A DNA stretch of 64,000 nucleotides, taken from contig NC_053392.1 in assembly GCF_905171765.1 (NCBI RefSeq), positions 501,190,556-501,254,555 on the forward strand, in the 5' to 3' direction. Source of the DNA: Bufo bufo. Its lineage: Eukaryota > Chordata > Amphibia > Anura > Bufonidae. Below are positions 54,441 to 64,000 of this stretch, one piece after another (position 1 is the first letter of the stretch; the number at the start of each line of letters is the position of its first letter). The translations under genes and the position numbers were made by a program. The notes beneath the pieces were generated by a model. The model saw only the letters and a program-made list of their open reading frames with translations, made no database searches and had not been told where the DNA came from.

Positions 54441-57400
54441 AAAAAATGCACCAAAAGTAATGACAAACTTCACAAAAATTGCACTGTTACACAGCTTATA
54501 ATTGGCTGGCCTACTTTTTCCAGCCCCGGACTACCTACTTTTTGGAAAAGTACCAACCAGGGCTGATAAACCTCAAACCCTGTTGCCAAATGAGGGATAT
54601 AATGCAAATGTTGTAACCTTTGAATGCCAGTTTTATGGTGTATAGGGAATGATAAATTCCCTCCTATGTAAGAACCCACCCTAGAGGAGTTGACCAATTA
54701 TAATATGTTATGGCCCATCAACAGGACGTGCCATTACAATCTGATCAGCTTTTAATTTTTACCCAGAATGAAGCTACCAACCAGGTGCTGTGCAGAAAAA
54801 TGTAACACAACCATATTCACTTAAATTATTCAAAGCTGCTATTTCCATGAACATTCCATCAAACGCTTCAATATCGTCTACCTTCAGGAAACCAATTTCT
54901 TGCTTTCTTTCATGAGCTATTTTTGCTTTCAATTTTCTAGAAATTGAATCATTCATGGCAAAGACTCTAAAAGTAAAGCTGTTATTAAAATGGTACCACA
55001 CAGGTGTTCACCTTGATAAAACCTGTTGCCGATAATTTCAAGCTCTGACTCTGCTGATCATGTATGGTAAACATTATACCGCTAAAAAATTATATCCATG
55101 ACGCGTGTATTTCGGAACAAATTAACGTATAATGAAAACTAATCTTGTGTGGACCCATCAAAGACATTCCGTCAAATTTCTGACTAATTAATAAAGCTAA
55201 TAAATTATTTAACATGTTGTCTTCAAAGTACGTCTTACCTAATATGATTATTACAGAGGATCAAGCACCTGACGGCAGTAGACTTTCTCCCACTACAATT
55301 TTTTTGCTTACAGGGCATGATTAAGTGCCAGCCGCAATGTCTATTTATTGCTCATTGCCCGGTGATTATTTAGTTTCTTATTCCAGCATGAATAGGTGGT
55401 CAGCGCAATGCTGACATAATTGAATCAAGCAATTTTATTCCTTCTATGTATAACTTTGTGGCTAAAGATTAGAAATACATTGATGAAGAAGACAGCATGA
55501 TTTCTTTGCCACGTCCAAGTTTAGATTTTTATGTGTGTGTGTAATTCTATAATAGAGCCAGATACTGCTTCTTTCTGTCTATCGAGGCCATAACTCTCTT
55601 CCAAACTCTCAGGTCTATATTCCATGATGCCCTTTTTAAATGGCCTTAGGACCTAAGGAAGTGTCCTCCATTCAGGACCCTCTGCTATTAGCCAGGGCAG
55701 CTACAAAGAGGTCTATTGAGCTGAGGACGCAGCCACCTGATTTCAACAGGAACAGTGCAATGCTTCATTTTACCCATGGTGACGCTGCAAGGAAATAGAA
55801 CACTTATTGCTGGTTTCACCTTCCCATGGATGATCCTTGTGTTCCAATAGTGGGACATTCTGGTATTATTTTAGCATCAGGGTACACTTATAATGAAAAG
55901 AGAATAGTCAAAGTGACAATCCCTTTAACCAAACGCATCTTGACTGAAGAGTTTTCATATGGAGTGAATGGAAACATTTTCTATATCTGTATAACTCATA
56001 ACCCCCTTTAATTGAAAAAACTTTAAACATAGACTGTAAATTGTGTTCTGGCTCAAGGCTAAGATTATAAACAGTAAAATAAATCATCCAATTTTAGTTT
56101 TCCACTCAGATGATGAAAAAGCAACTCAAATATTTTATCTGCAAAATCCAATAATCTGCATGAGATTCTGTGCTACAGGTTGACTCAAAACTCAATTCAG
56201 AAAGCTGTCAAAATAATTCCAACAATATTATTCTTTATTTTACTACATGCGTAATCCAGTTTTGATAAGAAACTTAACCTAATAAATAAGACAAAAAAAT
56301 ACCTCTAGAAGAATCTAAGCCACAAAATGCTGGTGGTTCTTCTCAGTCTGTATGTCCACATTTTAAAAGGGTTTTCTGAGATTTTTTTTTTTACTGATGA
56401 CCTATCCTTTGGGTCCTGGAAAACCGAGGTTCATCACAGCTTACCAAGATGTTCGGCATATATTCTACAAGAACAATGCTTGTTCCTCCTATAAGAATTC
56501 ATCTACCCATCATAATAGTTTGACATACGTATATGTAAGAAGTCTTTACATTCGATTCTAAAATACACCGCAGTGTCCATCACCGCATTGTACAAAAACA
56601 TTCAACCTTACATTCTACAGGAGGAATCATCAAAACTCATCCTATTAAAGAAAGAAAACTTATTCTGTCCCACATCCTAGTCTTATATAGGTGGCCTAAA
56701 TGTTCCCTTCGTCAAGAACATATCACCTTTCCTATTTATAGGAAGACTCATCATTAGAGCCTCAGAGACTGAACATTTTCTATATGCAAACTCGTTCTTC
56801 TCGAAGAGAACTAGCAATGCCTTATTTATCTTCATATACTTATGTAGGACACTCGAAGCCTATAAATATAAAGACTCAACAGAGTTTAATAAAGCTATCT
56901 CTTCCCTATATTAAGATAAAGTATATTGTTTGCTTAGTGCAAGAGCTCAAAGCTTTCCTTCTTGGCACAAGTAATATCTTTTTCGCATATGTTTGCTGGT
57001 CCCTGCCCATCCGAAATCAAAGTTCTTACGTTGACTTGATTACTCATAAGCTATTGATGGTGAACTTCCTTGACAGATGAGCTCTAATTAAACCAGTGGC
57101 CCTGCAGTTGAGAAGACATTAGACAGGTAGCTGGATGCCAACCTGCCATGCCCACCATCTTAACTTAAAAGACATGGTAACACCAAGCAATTACTGCTAC
57201 CACCTGTATGCATTATGTGTAGGTGGACAGTGGGTGTAAATGAGGATAGAGACATTCACTAACATGTAAATATGGTGGTGACTACAGGCAATAAGTATAC
57301 AGAGCAAGATGAGAGGATCAAAATATAGTGACAGGCAGAACAACGCTTGCTGGGCCAAAACCTGTACCCCGTGCAGCACTTATACCTAATAGCAGGACCT

Positions 57401-57615
57401 GCTGCGAAATGGTTGTCCGCTGAAATCTTGCAGTGTGGGAGTTTCTGCTCTTGAGGCTACTGACAGCCCTTTTTTTTCCTTGTAATACCTCGGGATTAGC
57501 ACAGAAAACTTGGGTGGTTAATTACAGGTTGATTGGAAAAATACTAAAGCTTAGATTAGTGAGCTTTAAGTACTATGTATCGGTACAGATCCTGAGACTT
57601 ATGCCCCAAGGATCA
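54441..57615. other. No recognised feature
   Basis: The longest plain stretch, A/T-rich, with only scattered small repeats (CAATCCCTTTAA near 55918; GATGACCTATCCTTTGG near 56395, both stray T2-like ends). Frames such as 54774-55001 and 56784-57080 have no recognisable domain. It may be single-copy host DNA, intronic or intergenic. Confidence 0.5.
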
Positions 57616-57782
57616 GGGAGATTTATCAAAACTGGTGCAAAGGAAAACTGGCTTAGTTGCTCATATCAACCAATCAAATTAATCCTTTCATTTTCCAAAG
57701 CAGCTCTGAAAAATAAAAAAGATGGAATCTGATTGGTTACCAGTTTTTTTTCCTTTGCACCAGTTTTGATAAAATCTCCCCC
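57616..57782. mobile_element. Short foldback MITE, GGGAGATTTATCAAAACTGG
   Basis: GGGAGATTTATCAAAACTGG at 57616 mirrors CCAGTTTTGATAAAATCTCC ending at about 57780. Inner stems CAACCAATCAAATTAATCC and GGAATCTGATTGG also pair. The target duplication is unclear. Confidence 0.75.
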
Positions 57783-59490
57783 ACTTACACCATAGAGAAG
57801 ATATTGGCAAAATGTCATAAAAGCGCCAATAGCTATAGCATGCTGCATTTTGGAACAGAAGCAAGCAAGACAAAAAACACCACCTAATTAATAAAAATGC
57901 CAGTGAAGTACCCCAGCATAAGGTTACTGCAAAAGGTCAATTGTTGTATTGTTAGATTCTTAAGTAAAATGTTTACAGTTAATGTATTTGTATACCCAAC
58001 AGCATTGTATGGATAAGTCTGAGTTAGCACCTTGACTCAACCCTTTTGGGTTGGCAGAAAATGGACCTGGGTCTGCCCCCTGGTTAGTTCAGTTGGTGGG
58101 GAGTCTAGTGCTAGCTCCTCAGAGCTAGGCCTCAGGTCAGAGAATCTTCACCTCTTCTAAAGCCACAGAACAATTGCTGCGTTAAAGTGCGAGAGAGACA
58201 GAGAGAGAGAGAAAAAGGGAAGAAATTAGAAGGTCCAGAATCTGCAAAGTCGAGCACTGGAAGCAGTCAGCAAGGTGTTGTGCTTGTTTACAGCAGAAAG
58301 AGACTTTACAGCTGGGAGAGGGAAATTATAGAAACATCTACTAAGAAAGACAGAGAAAAGGAGTTCCACAGCCCCCAACATTGCTGCTGTCCATACACTG
58401 CTGCTGCGGAGGCACTGCACCTGGTTACTGTTGGATGTTCTACTACTCCTATTCTTCACTTTAGTAAATATAGACTTATTTTTTCTCCCGGCCTGGTTAC
58501 TGACTCCTCCACCATCCGCCACTTAATCCACACTCCTGCCTTGCATTCTGCCAAAAGACAACATTAAGGGCACCCGATCACCAATAGGCAGGAGCCCCAA
58601 TACCAGGGTCTTTCACAAGGGAAGAAAGGGTGCACCCCTTTGTCACTGCATGTCTCGAGGGAGAGCCAGAGAGGGGGAAATGCCACTGTGAGCACTACTA
58701 CCACCCTCAGGGCCAAAACTACCACTCCGATTTTCCATTCCCCTATACTGGGCGGTCTGCCGTATCAGGAGCAAAAAAAAAAGTGTATCCTGCATTTCAA
58801 ATTTCCCAGACCTACAGCTAACATCTGGAGCTGGTGTTTTTACAGCAAAAAGTGCTGCACAAAAAGTAGGTGCAAAAATGTCATTCAAAATGCAAAAGCG
58901 CAAACTAACTTCTATAAAGTTCTTTCAGATGAAGCAGTGCATGAGCATGTACATCCACCTACAGTACTAGAGCTGTTAAAAATATCACAATAAAGAAAAA
59001 AAGATTAAACTAGCGAGTCTCTCGCTGTTGAAATGTGCCATAACAATTTCAGAGTTCCTGATTTCATTAGAAAAGCAGCCAATGCTTCAATACATTAACA
59101 TTATCGGTCACAGCAGGAAATATTCTTTTTGCTACATTGCTCTGCATCATTAACTTTCATGTAACTACATGAAGAAAAACTTCATGGGCGTTATTAAAAA
59201 AATAAGTACTAAAAACAACCAATGACTTCATTCATTCCACTCAGATAACATTATGCACAAAGCAAAACTGCAAAAAATAGGCTTTGAGTCCAGAAGACTC
59301 AGAATACAACTTGAATGAAGACAGCTTGACGACATCAGGGAAGATTTACTAAGAAAATGCATCAGAATTCTGGCTCAAATTGCACCGAAAAACTGGCGTG
59401 CATGTTGTGTGTCTGACTTGTTATTTGCTTCAGACACTTTTTAGGCCTCACTAGCCAGTTTTGAAAGGTGTCTAGAAAAGGGGATATGGC
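57783..59490. other. No confident feature
   Basis: A GA-rich microsatellite (58189-58213) lies in a G/C-moderate section (58050-58700) that could belong to a retroelement or an exon, but I cannot identify a domain. The open frame 58187-58567 (126 codons) starts in the GA tract and has no recognisable motif. AGATTTACTAAGAAAATGC near 59343 resembles MITE ends seen at 44866. Confidence 0.4.
58189..58213. repeat. GA-rich microsatellite
   Basis: Nearly pure GAGAGA with one interrupting CA step. Confidence 0.8.
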
Positions 59491-59886
59491 TTAAAGGAGT
59501 TTTACGGGTTACAGATATTGATCACCAATCCTCAGGATACGTCATCAATATCAGATCATTTTGGGTCGATCAGTCGTTTTGGGCTGCCATGGTAACTAAC
59601 AGTGTACAGAGCGGAAGCAGAAGGCTCCGTACTGTGTCGTTTCCAGTACTGAAGCTCAGCTCCCATTTGGTTGAATGGGATCCGAGCTGCGGCATTCCAG
59701 GAAAGCCACTACACAGAGTACAGAGCTATCTGCCTCCATCTCCATACACAGTATAGTTTCTGGCATAGTGGCAGCCCGAAATAGCTGATTGTGGGGCTGC
59801 TGGGTGGTGGACCCCCACCGATCTGATACTGATAACTCATCCAGAGGATTGACCTATCGTGTCTATAGTCCACAGAACCTCTTTAA
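59491..59886. mobile_element. T2-like palindromic MITE, complete
   Basis: TTAAAGGAGTTTTACGGG at 59491 and CACAGAACCTCTTTAA ending at 59886, TTAA at both ends. Family blocks ATCCTCAGGATACGTCATC and CCACCGATCTGATACTGATA are present. The interior (CAGCTCCCATTTGGTTGAAT, GTACAGAGCGGAAGCAG) matches 18438-18665. Confidence 0.8.
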
Positions 59887-59996
59887 AGAGTTGTAAAACA
59901 TGCCAAATTTTAGAAGTGGCATGCACCACAATAGTTGTCTGAAGTAAGGCAACCAAGAGGTAAAAAGTCTAACATGTCTCATCAGAGAAGCCAAAT

Positions 59997-60226
59997 GTAA
60001 TGGGGTTGTGCCAAGTTTAGAAGTTTTCACCTATCCACAGTGACTGGGTATTTCTGGCAGTCCCATAGAGAATGAGAGGAGCAGCACGGTGCATGCCTGG
60101 CCTGCTGGTCCATCAGATCGAGAAAACGGGTCCCCAGTTCTCAGGATTGGTAGGGGGTCCCAGAAGCTGGACCCCCAGTGATCAGTTAGTTATCCTCTAA
60201 CTTCTAAACTTGGCACAACCCATTAA
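59997..60226. mobile_element. TTAA-type short MITE
   Basis: TAATGGGGTTGTGCCAAGTT and AACTTGGCACAACCCATTAA of form TTGGCACAACCCATTAA are near-perfect inverted ends, with the first T of TTAA mutated to G on the left. GAAGTTTTCACC / GTTATCCTCTAACTTC continues the stem. Confidence 0.75.
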
Positions 60227-60299
60227 ATGCACATGTGCACCAATGTGATAAATATGGAACAGTTTCAGTCCATCTTATCTAGTTTTATGCTAATTTTAA

Positions 60300-61712
60300 G
60301 TATTAGTAAACACACTGCACCATCCCGAACCAGTAAGATAGCACACTGCACCATCCCAACCAGTAAGAAAACACACTGCACCATCCCAACCAGTAAGAAA
60401 ACACACTGCACTATCCCCAACCAGTAAGAAAGCACACTGCACCATACCCAACTAGTAAGAAAACACACTGCATCATACCCAACAAGTAAGAAAAAATACT
60501 GCACCATCCTAACCAGTAAGAAAACACCCTGCATCATCCCCAACCAATAAGAAAACACACTGCACAATCCCCAACCAGTAAGAAAGCACACTGCACCATC
60601 CCCAACTGGTAAGAAAGCACACTGCACCATCCCAACCAGTAAGAAAACACACTGCACTATCCACAACCAGTAAGAAAACACACTGCACCATCCCCAACCA
60701 GTAAGAAAGCACACTGCACCATACCCAACTAGTAAGAAAACACACTGCACCATACCCAACTAGTAAGAAAACACACTGCACCATACCCAACAAGTAAGAA
60801 AAAATACTGCACCATCCTAACCAGTAAGAAAACACCCTGCATCATCCCCAACCAATAAGAAAACACTGCACCATCCCCAATCAGTAAGAAAGCACACTGC
60901 ACCATCCCCAACTAGTAAGAAAACACACTGCACCATCCCCAACCAGCAAGAAAGCACACTGAACCATCCCCAACTAGTAAGAAAACACACTGCACATCCC
61001 CAACCAGCAATAAAGCACACTGAACCATACCCAATTAGTAAGAAAACACACTGCACCATACCCAACCAGTAAGAAAACACACTGCACCATCCCCAACCAG
61101 TAAGAAAACACACTGCACCATCCCCAACCAGTAAGAAAGCACACTGCACCATCCCCAACTAGTAAGAAAACACACTGCACCATCCCCAAGCAGTAAGAAA
61201 ACATACCGCACCATTCCCAACCAGTAGGAAAACATACCACACCATCCCCAACCAGTAAGAAAACACACTGCACCATCCCCAACCAGTAAGAAAGCACATT
61301 GCACCATCCCCAACTGGTAAGAAAACACACTGCACCACCCCCAACCAGTAAGAAAGCACACTGCACCACCCCCAAACAGTAAGAAAGCACACTGCACCAC
61401 CCCCAACCAGTAAGAAAGCACACTGCACCACCCCCAAACAGTAAGAAAGCACACTGCACCACCCCCAACCAGTAAGAAAGCACACTGCACCACCCCCAAC
61501 CAGTAAGAAAACACACTGCACCATCCTCAACCAGTAAGAAAACACACTGCACCATCCTCAACCAGTAAGAAAGCACACTGCACCATCCTCAACCAGCAAG
61601 AAAGCACACTGCACCACCCCCAACCAGTAAGAAAGCACACTGCACCATCCCAAACCAGTAAGAAGAAAACACTCTGCACCATCGTCAACCGGTAAGAAAG
61701 CACACTGCAAGA
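60300..61712. repeat. 31-bp minisatellite, about 45 copies
   Basis: Units of 31 bp containing CACACTGCACCATCCCCAAC followed by CAGTAAGAAAA or a variant. Variants include ACTAGT, GCAAG and CACCCCC forms that occur in blocks, suggesting segmental expansion. As 31 is one more than a multiple of three, minus-strand frames stay open for up to 200 codons and all three frames give a cyclic 31-residue pattern rich in W, C, F and V. No start context or signal supports a protein. Confidence 0.95.
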
Positions 61713-62791
61713 TGCTTTATAGCTTTGAAATAAGGAACTCTACATCCGCTTCAATTGCTCATACTAATGTAGGTGAAAGGGTTGGTATCAGTACCAGCCA
61801 TACCTGGGGCCTTGGGGACATAGGTGATCTACGTAAACATATTGTACAGATGCTGGGTTAAAGAGATTGCTAACATCCATTGACACCAACAAGGTCCTGC
61901 TGTGGCACTGATGCAAGTGGTCAGTGATGCCAAAGAGTTCCTGCCATGGGGGCTAATGGCACTTTAGTCCATACACGTGTGGTATGATATATGCTGCACT
62001 ACTCATACACACACTATAGTTCACTGGTATAGTGGCTCCTAATAAGAATATAACAGGATCCTAGGCATGAATCTGCTGGATTGAGGACATTGCTGCCCCC
62101 TTACCGCCTCCCTGTCATCAGTGAACAGGGCAGGATGATAAAGGAAGGTGCGGGCAGCGCAGTCCTCAGGACTAAACAAGGATTCACTGTGTATTCTGCA
62201 TGCGGTTATCGAACAGCAGAATATCTGTTACAGGAGCCTCTTAGATCTGCACTTGAAGTATGTGTACCTTTCCAAGGAAAGCTATATGACTTATGGTTGT
62301 CATAAGGAAACACTCATGGGGTGGTCTGCCAGGGAGAGAGGTCTACAATGCAGCTCGACCTGTCTGTAATAGTACCGCTATTAGCCTATTATACTGTCAG
62401 AATTTACAGCAATGCGACATATGTTACTGAAAGTGCCAGAGGATGATACATACAGTGCTATGTGCAAGCCAATAGCATTCATTTGTCCTAGAGCGAAGAG
62501 CTGGATGACAAAAGAAATCAAGAAAGAAAAAAACGTACAGGATATTGTCCGAGAGAATCGCTCTTTGCTACCTTCCCCCACTGAAAATATGTCTATTTTA
62601 AAATGAAAATAATTCTGATCACTAATTCTGATCTTGCGAGGAGGTGAGGTTATGGCAGCCCTGCTTATTAATGTGGGGAGCGCTGCTATACCTGCAGAGA
62701 GACCACTATTAGAGTACCGGGGCACATACTCTGCAGATTTTCCACTATGGAGTCTCATACGGAAAATTCTCAGCAGTTTAGTGGATCAGCT
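61713..62791. other. No recognised feature
   Basis: Plain sequence after the minisatellite. Frames at 62081-62305 and 62381-62758 lack recognisable domains. Confidence 0.45.
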
Positions 62792-62794
62792 TTA

Positions 62795-63075
62795 GGGCTC
62801 ATGCAGACGGCTGTTCCCCGGTCGGGCCTGTATTGCGGCCCGCAAACAGCGGGTCCGTAATATACGGACCCTGGCCTTTAGTGCACCGCCTCACTTGAAT
62901 AGGTCCGCAATCCAGAAGATATGGTGCGGAACGGAGGCATAGAACCCGACGGAAGCCTCTCTGTGCCTCCGCACCGCAAAAAAATAAAACTTGTCCTATT
63001 ATTTTGGGGTGTGGACAGACCAAGTTGAATGGGTCTGCATCTGTCTGCAGCGGCTGCACGAGTCTGCATGAGCCC
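62795..63075. mobile_element. Harbinger-like foldback MITE
   Basis: GGGCTCATGCAGACGGCTGT at 62795 mirrors CGAGTCTGCATGAGCCC ending at 63075, with TTA at 62792-62794 and 63076-63078. Interior GCGGCCCGCAAAC and TATTACGGACCC-like blocks pair across the centre. Confidence 0.85.
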
Positions 63076-64000
63076 TTAAACACAACCTCATCCATGACAT
63101 GCGGTATGGATTTTTCATTTGCCGCGGGTTTCTTTGCAATGCAGAGGGTGATATTCCACAGGAAATAATATTTCCACCTAGCACATGGTGATTTTTGCTG
63201 TGGATCCTTGGCAAAATCTAGTAAAGATTTTTTCGCTGCTTTTTATGTTCCTTTTAGAAGAACTGTTAGGGTAACTGCACACGATACGGATTAGGTGCAT
63301 TTTTTGCTATTTTATGCAAAAACTGCAGCATAATACAACACCAGCAAAGTGAATGAGATTTGACAAATGTCATGTACACATCATGTATGTCGTACGCAAG
63401 GAAAATGACCTGCCATGCAGATTTTAAAATCTGCAGCATGTCAATTGGTTGTGTGAATCTGCACCTTATGTAGAGTGGTTTCCCCATAGACTTCAATGCA
63501 GAAAATCTGCAACAAAAACCGCACGCACACACAAACAAAAGTGCACAAAAACTGCAAGAAATACTGCAGATTTATGTCATTTTTAATGTGTTGTTGAAGT
63601 TTTCATGCAGATTTTCTACATGCAAATCAACATCATATGCAGGGAGACTTACTGTACATTCACAAATGGAAACATCTGCAACTGCACAATCAGCTCGACA
63701 CGTCTCAAGGGGTCTTTTCTGCAGTATGGGCATGGACTTCTTTCTGCAATCCCCATTTAGATCTATGGGGCAGTTGGAAAAGTGTCCACAACAGATTTGC
63801 CACAAGTCTGTCCTTTCTCAGAAACAGTAGTCCCGTAAGGGAATGAAACAGGAGGGAGGGGGTCATTTTTCAGCTTATATTGATCATTCAGTGCCCTGAT
63901 AGAATATTCATCAAACTGATTCTTGCTGTAATCCATGCACATGCTGCAGAAAGAAACCCCATGCCGCAATCCTGCTGCCTGTGACCATGCCCTGGATGTT
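63076..64000. repeat. Further Harbinger-like fragment, right end outside or lost
   Basis: GGGTAACTGCACACGATACGG begins after TTA at 63266-63268, a plausible left end. AAAATCTGCAGCATGTCAATTGG and GACTTCAATGCAGAAAATC are family interior blocks. No matching right end is seen before the window stops. The small frames at 63572-63969 are not recognised. Confidence 0.45.

Noticed and set aside
54441..57615. Search for host exons in the longest repeat-poor stretch
   Set aside because: I found no frame with a recognisable domain bounded by plausible splice sites. Conserved non-coding elements could be present but cannot be judged from one sequence.
58187..58567. 126-codon frame as a possible gene
   Set aside because: It begins in a GA microsatellite, has low-complexity charge-rich sequence at the start and no domain. 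Without transcript evidence it is not supported.
60265..61576. Repeat array considered as a CRISPR
   Set aside because: Units are contiguous 31-bp repeats without distinct spacers, and the context is vertebrate. It is a minisatellite.

Overview
This window looks like repeat-dense vertebrate DNA, most probably from an anuran amphibian (frog or toad). The reasons are: many interspersed copies of TTAAAGGRR-ended miniature elements (the hallmark of the T2/Kolobok-like MITEs described from Xenopus), an intact DD37E Tc1 transposase (a group reported from anurans and fishes), a degenerate Penelope-like element, a CR1/L2-type LINE tail, and no bacterial-style gene packing. The species assignment is inference. 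I recognised no host protein-coding exon, tRNA, rRNA or CRISPR. Most long open frames are by-products of tandem repeats or palindromes.

Layout. 1-3140: T2-type fragments, then a Tc1/mariner MITE (TA target site) interrupted by a 1.74-kb hAT-type element with a perfect 8-bp duplication, which itself carries a minisatellite and a 400-bp palindrome. 3356-4690: small MITEs and plain sequence. 4689-9955: a Penelope-like element with about 1.3-kb inverted arms around a 5'-truncated, frameshifted reverse transcriptase/GIY-YIG remnant. Each arm holds a hammerhead-ribozyme-like motif, and the right arm was later hit by two more MITEs. 10000-15870: mostly plain sequence with T2, Harbinger-like and other fragments. 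15879-17270: hAT-type element with perfect 8-bp duplication and two minisatellites. 17385-18035: LINE 3' end. 18046-22615: T2 and Harbinger-like elements and the intact Tc1/DD37E transposon. 22616-30840: plain sequence with scattered MITEs. 30838-36260: a TA/GT microsatellite target carrying a 5.35-kb hAT-type composite, inside which lies a 4.5-kb TTAA-flanked element containing a tandem array of about 760-bp palindromes. 36520-38270: a 108-bp tandem array and a mariner MITE. 39274-41100: nested foldback elements. 43693-44623: a solo LTR with 5-bp duplication inside a T2 MITE. 46399-60226: more T2 and Harbinger-like palindromes separated by plain sequence. 60300-61712: a 31-bp minisatellite of about 45 copies. 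62795-64000: Harbinger-like elements.

How the parts relate: nearly everything recognisable is transposon-derived, and several elements are nested, so insertion order can be read from the target-site duplications (hAT into mariner MITE; MITEs into the Penelope right arm; Tc1 into a T2 element; LTR into a T2 element). The one element with an apparently complete protein is the Tc1/DD37E transposon at 21051-22613. The non-autonomous MITEs would depend on transposases encoded elsewhere. Element boundaries given here were read by eye from termini and target duplications. Family names rest on terminal motifs and target-site length, not on a database search.
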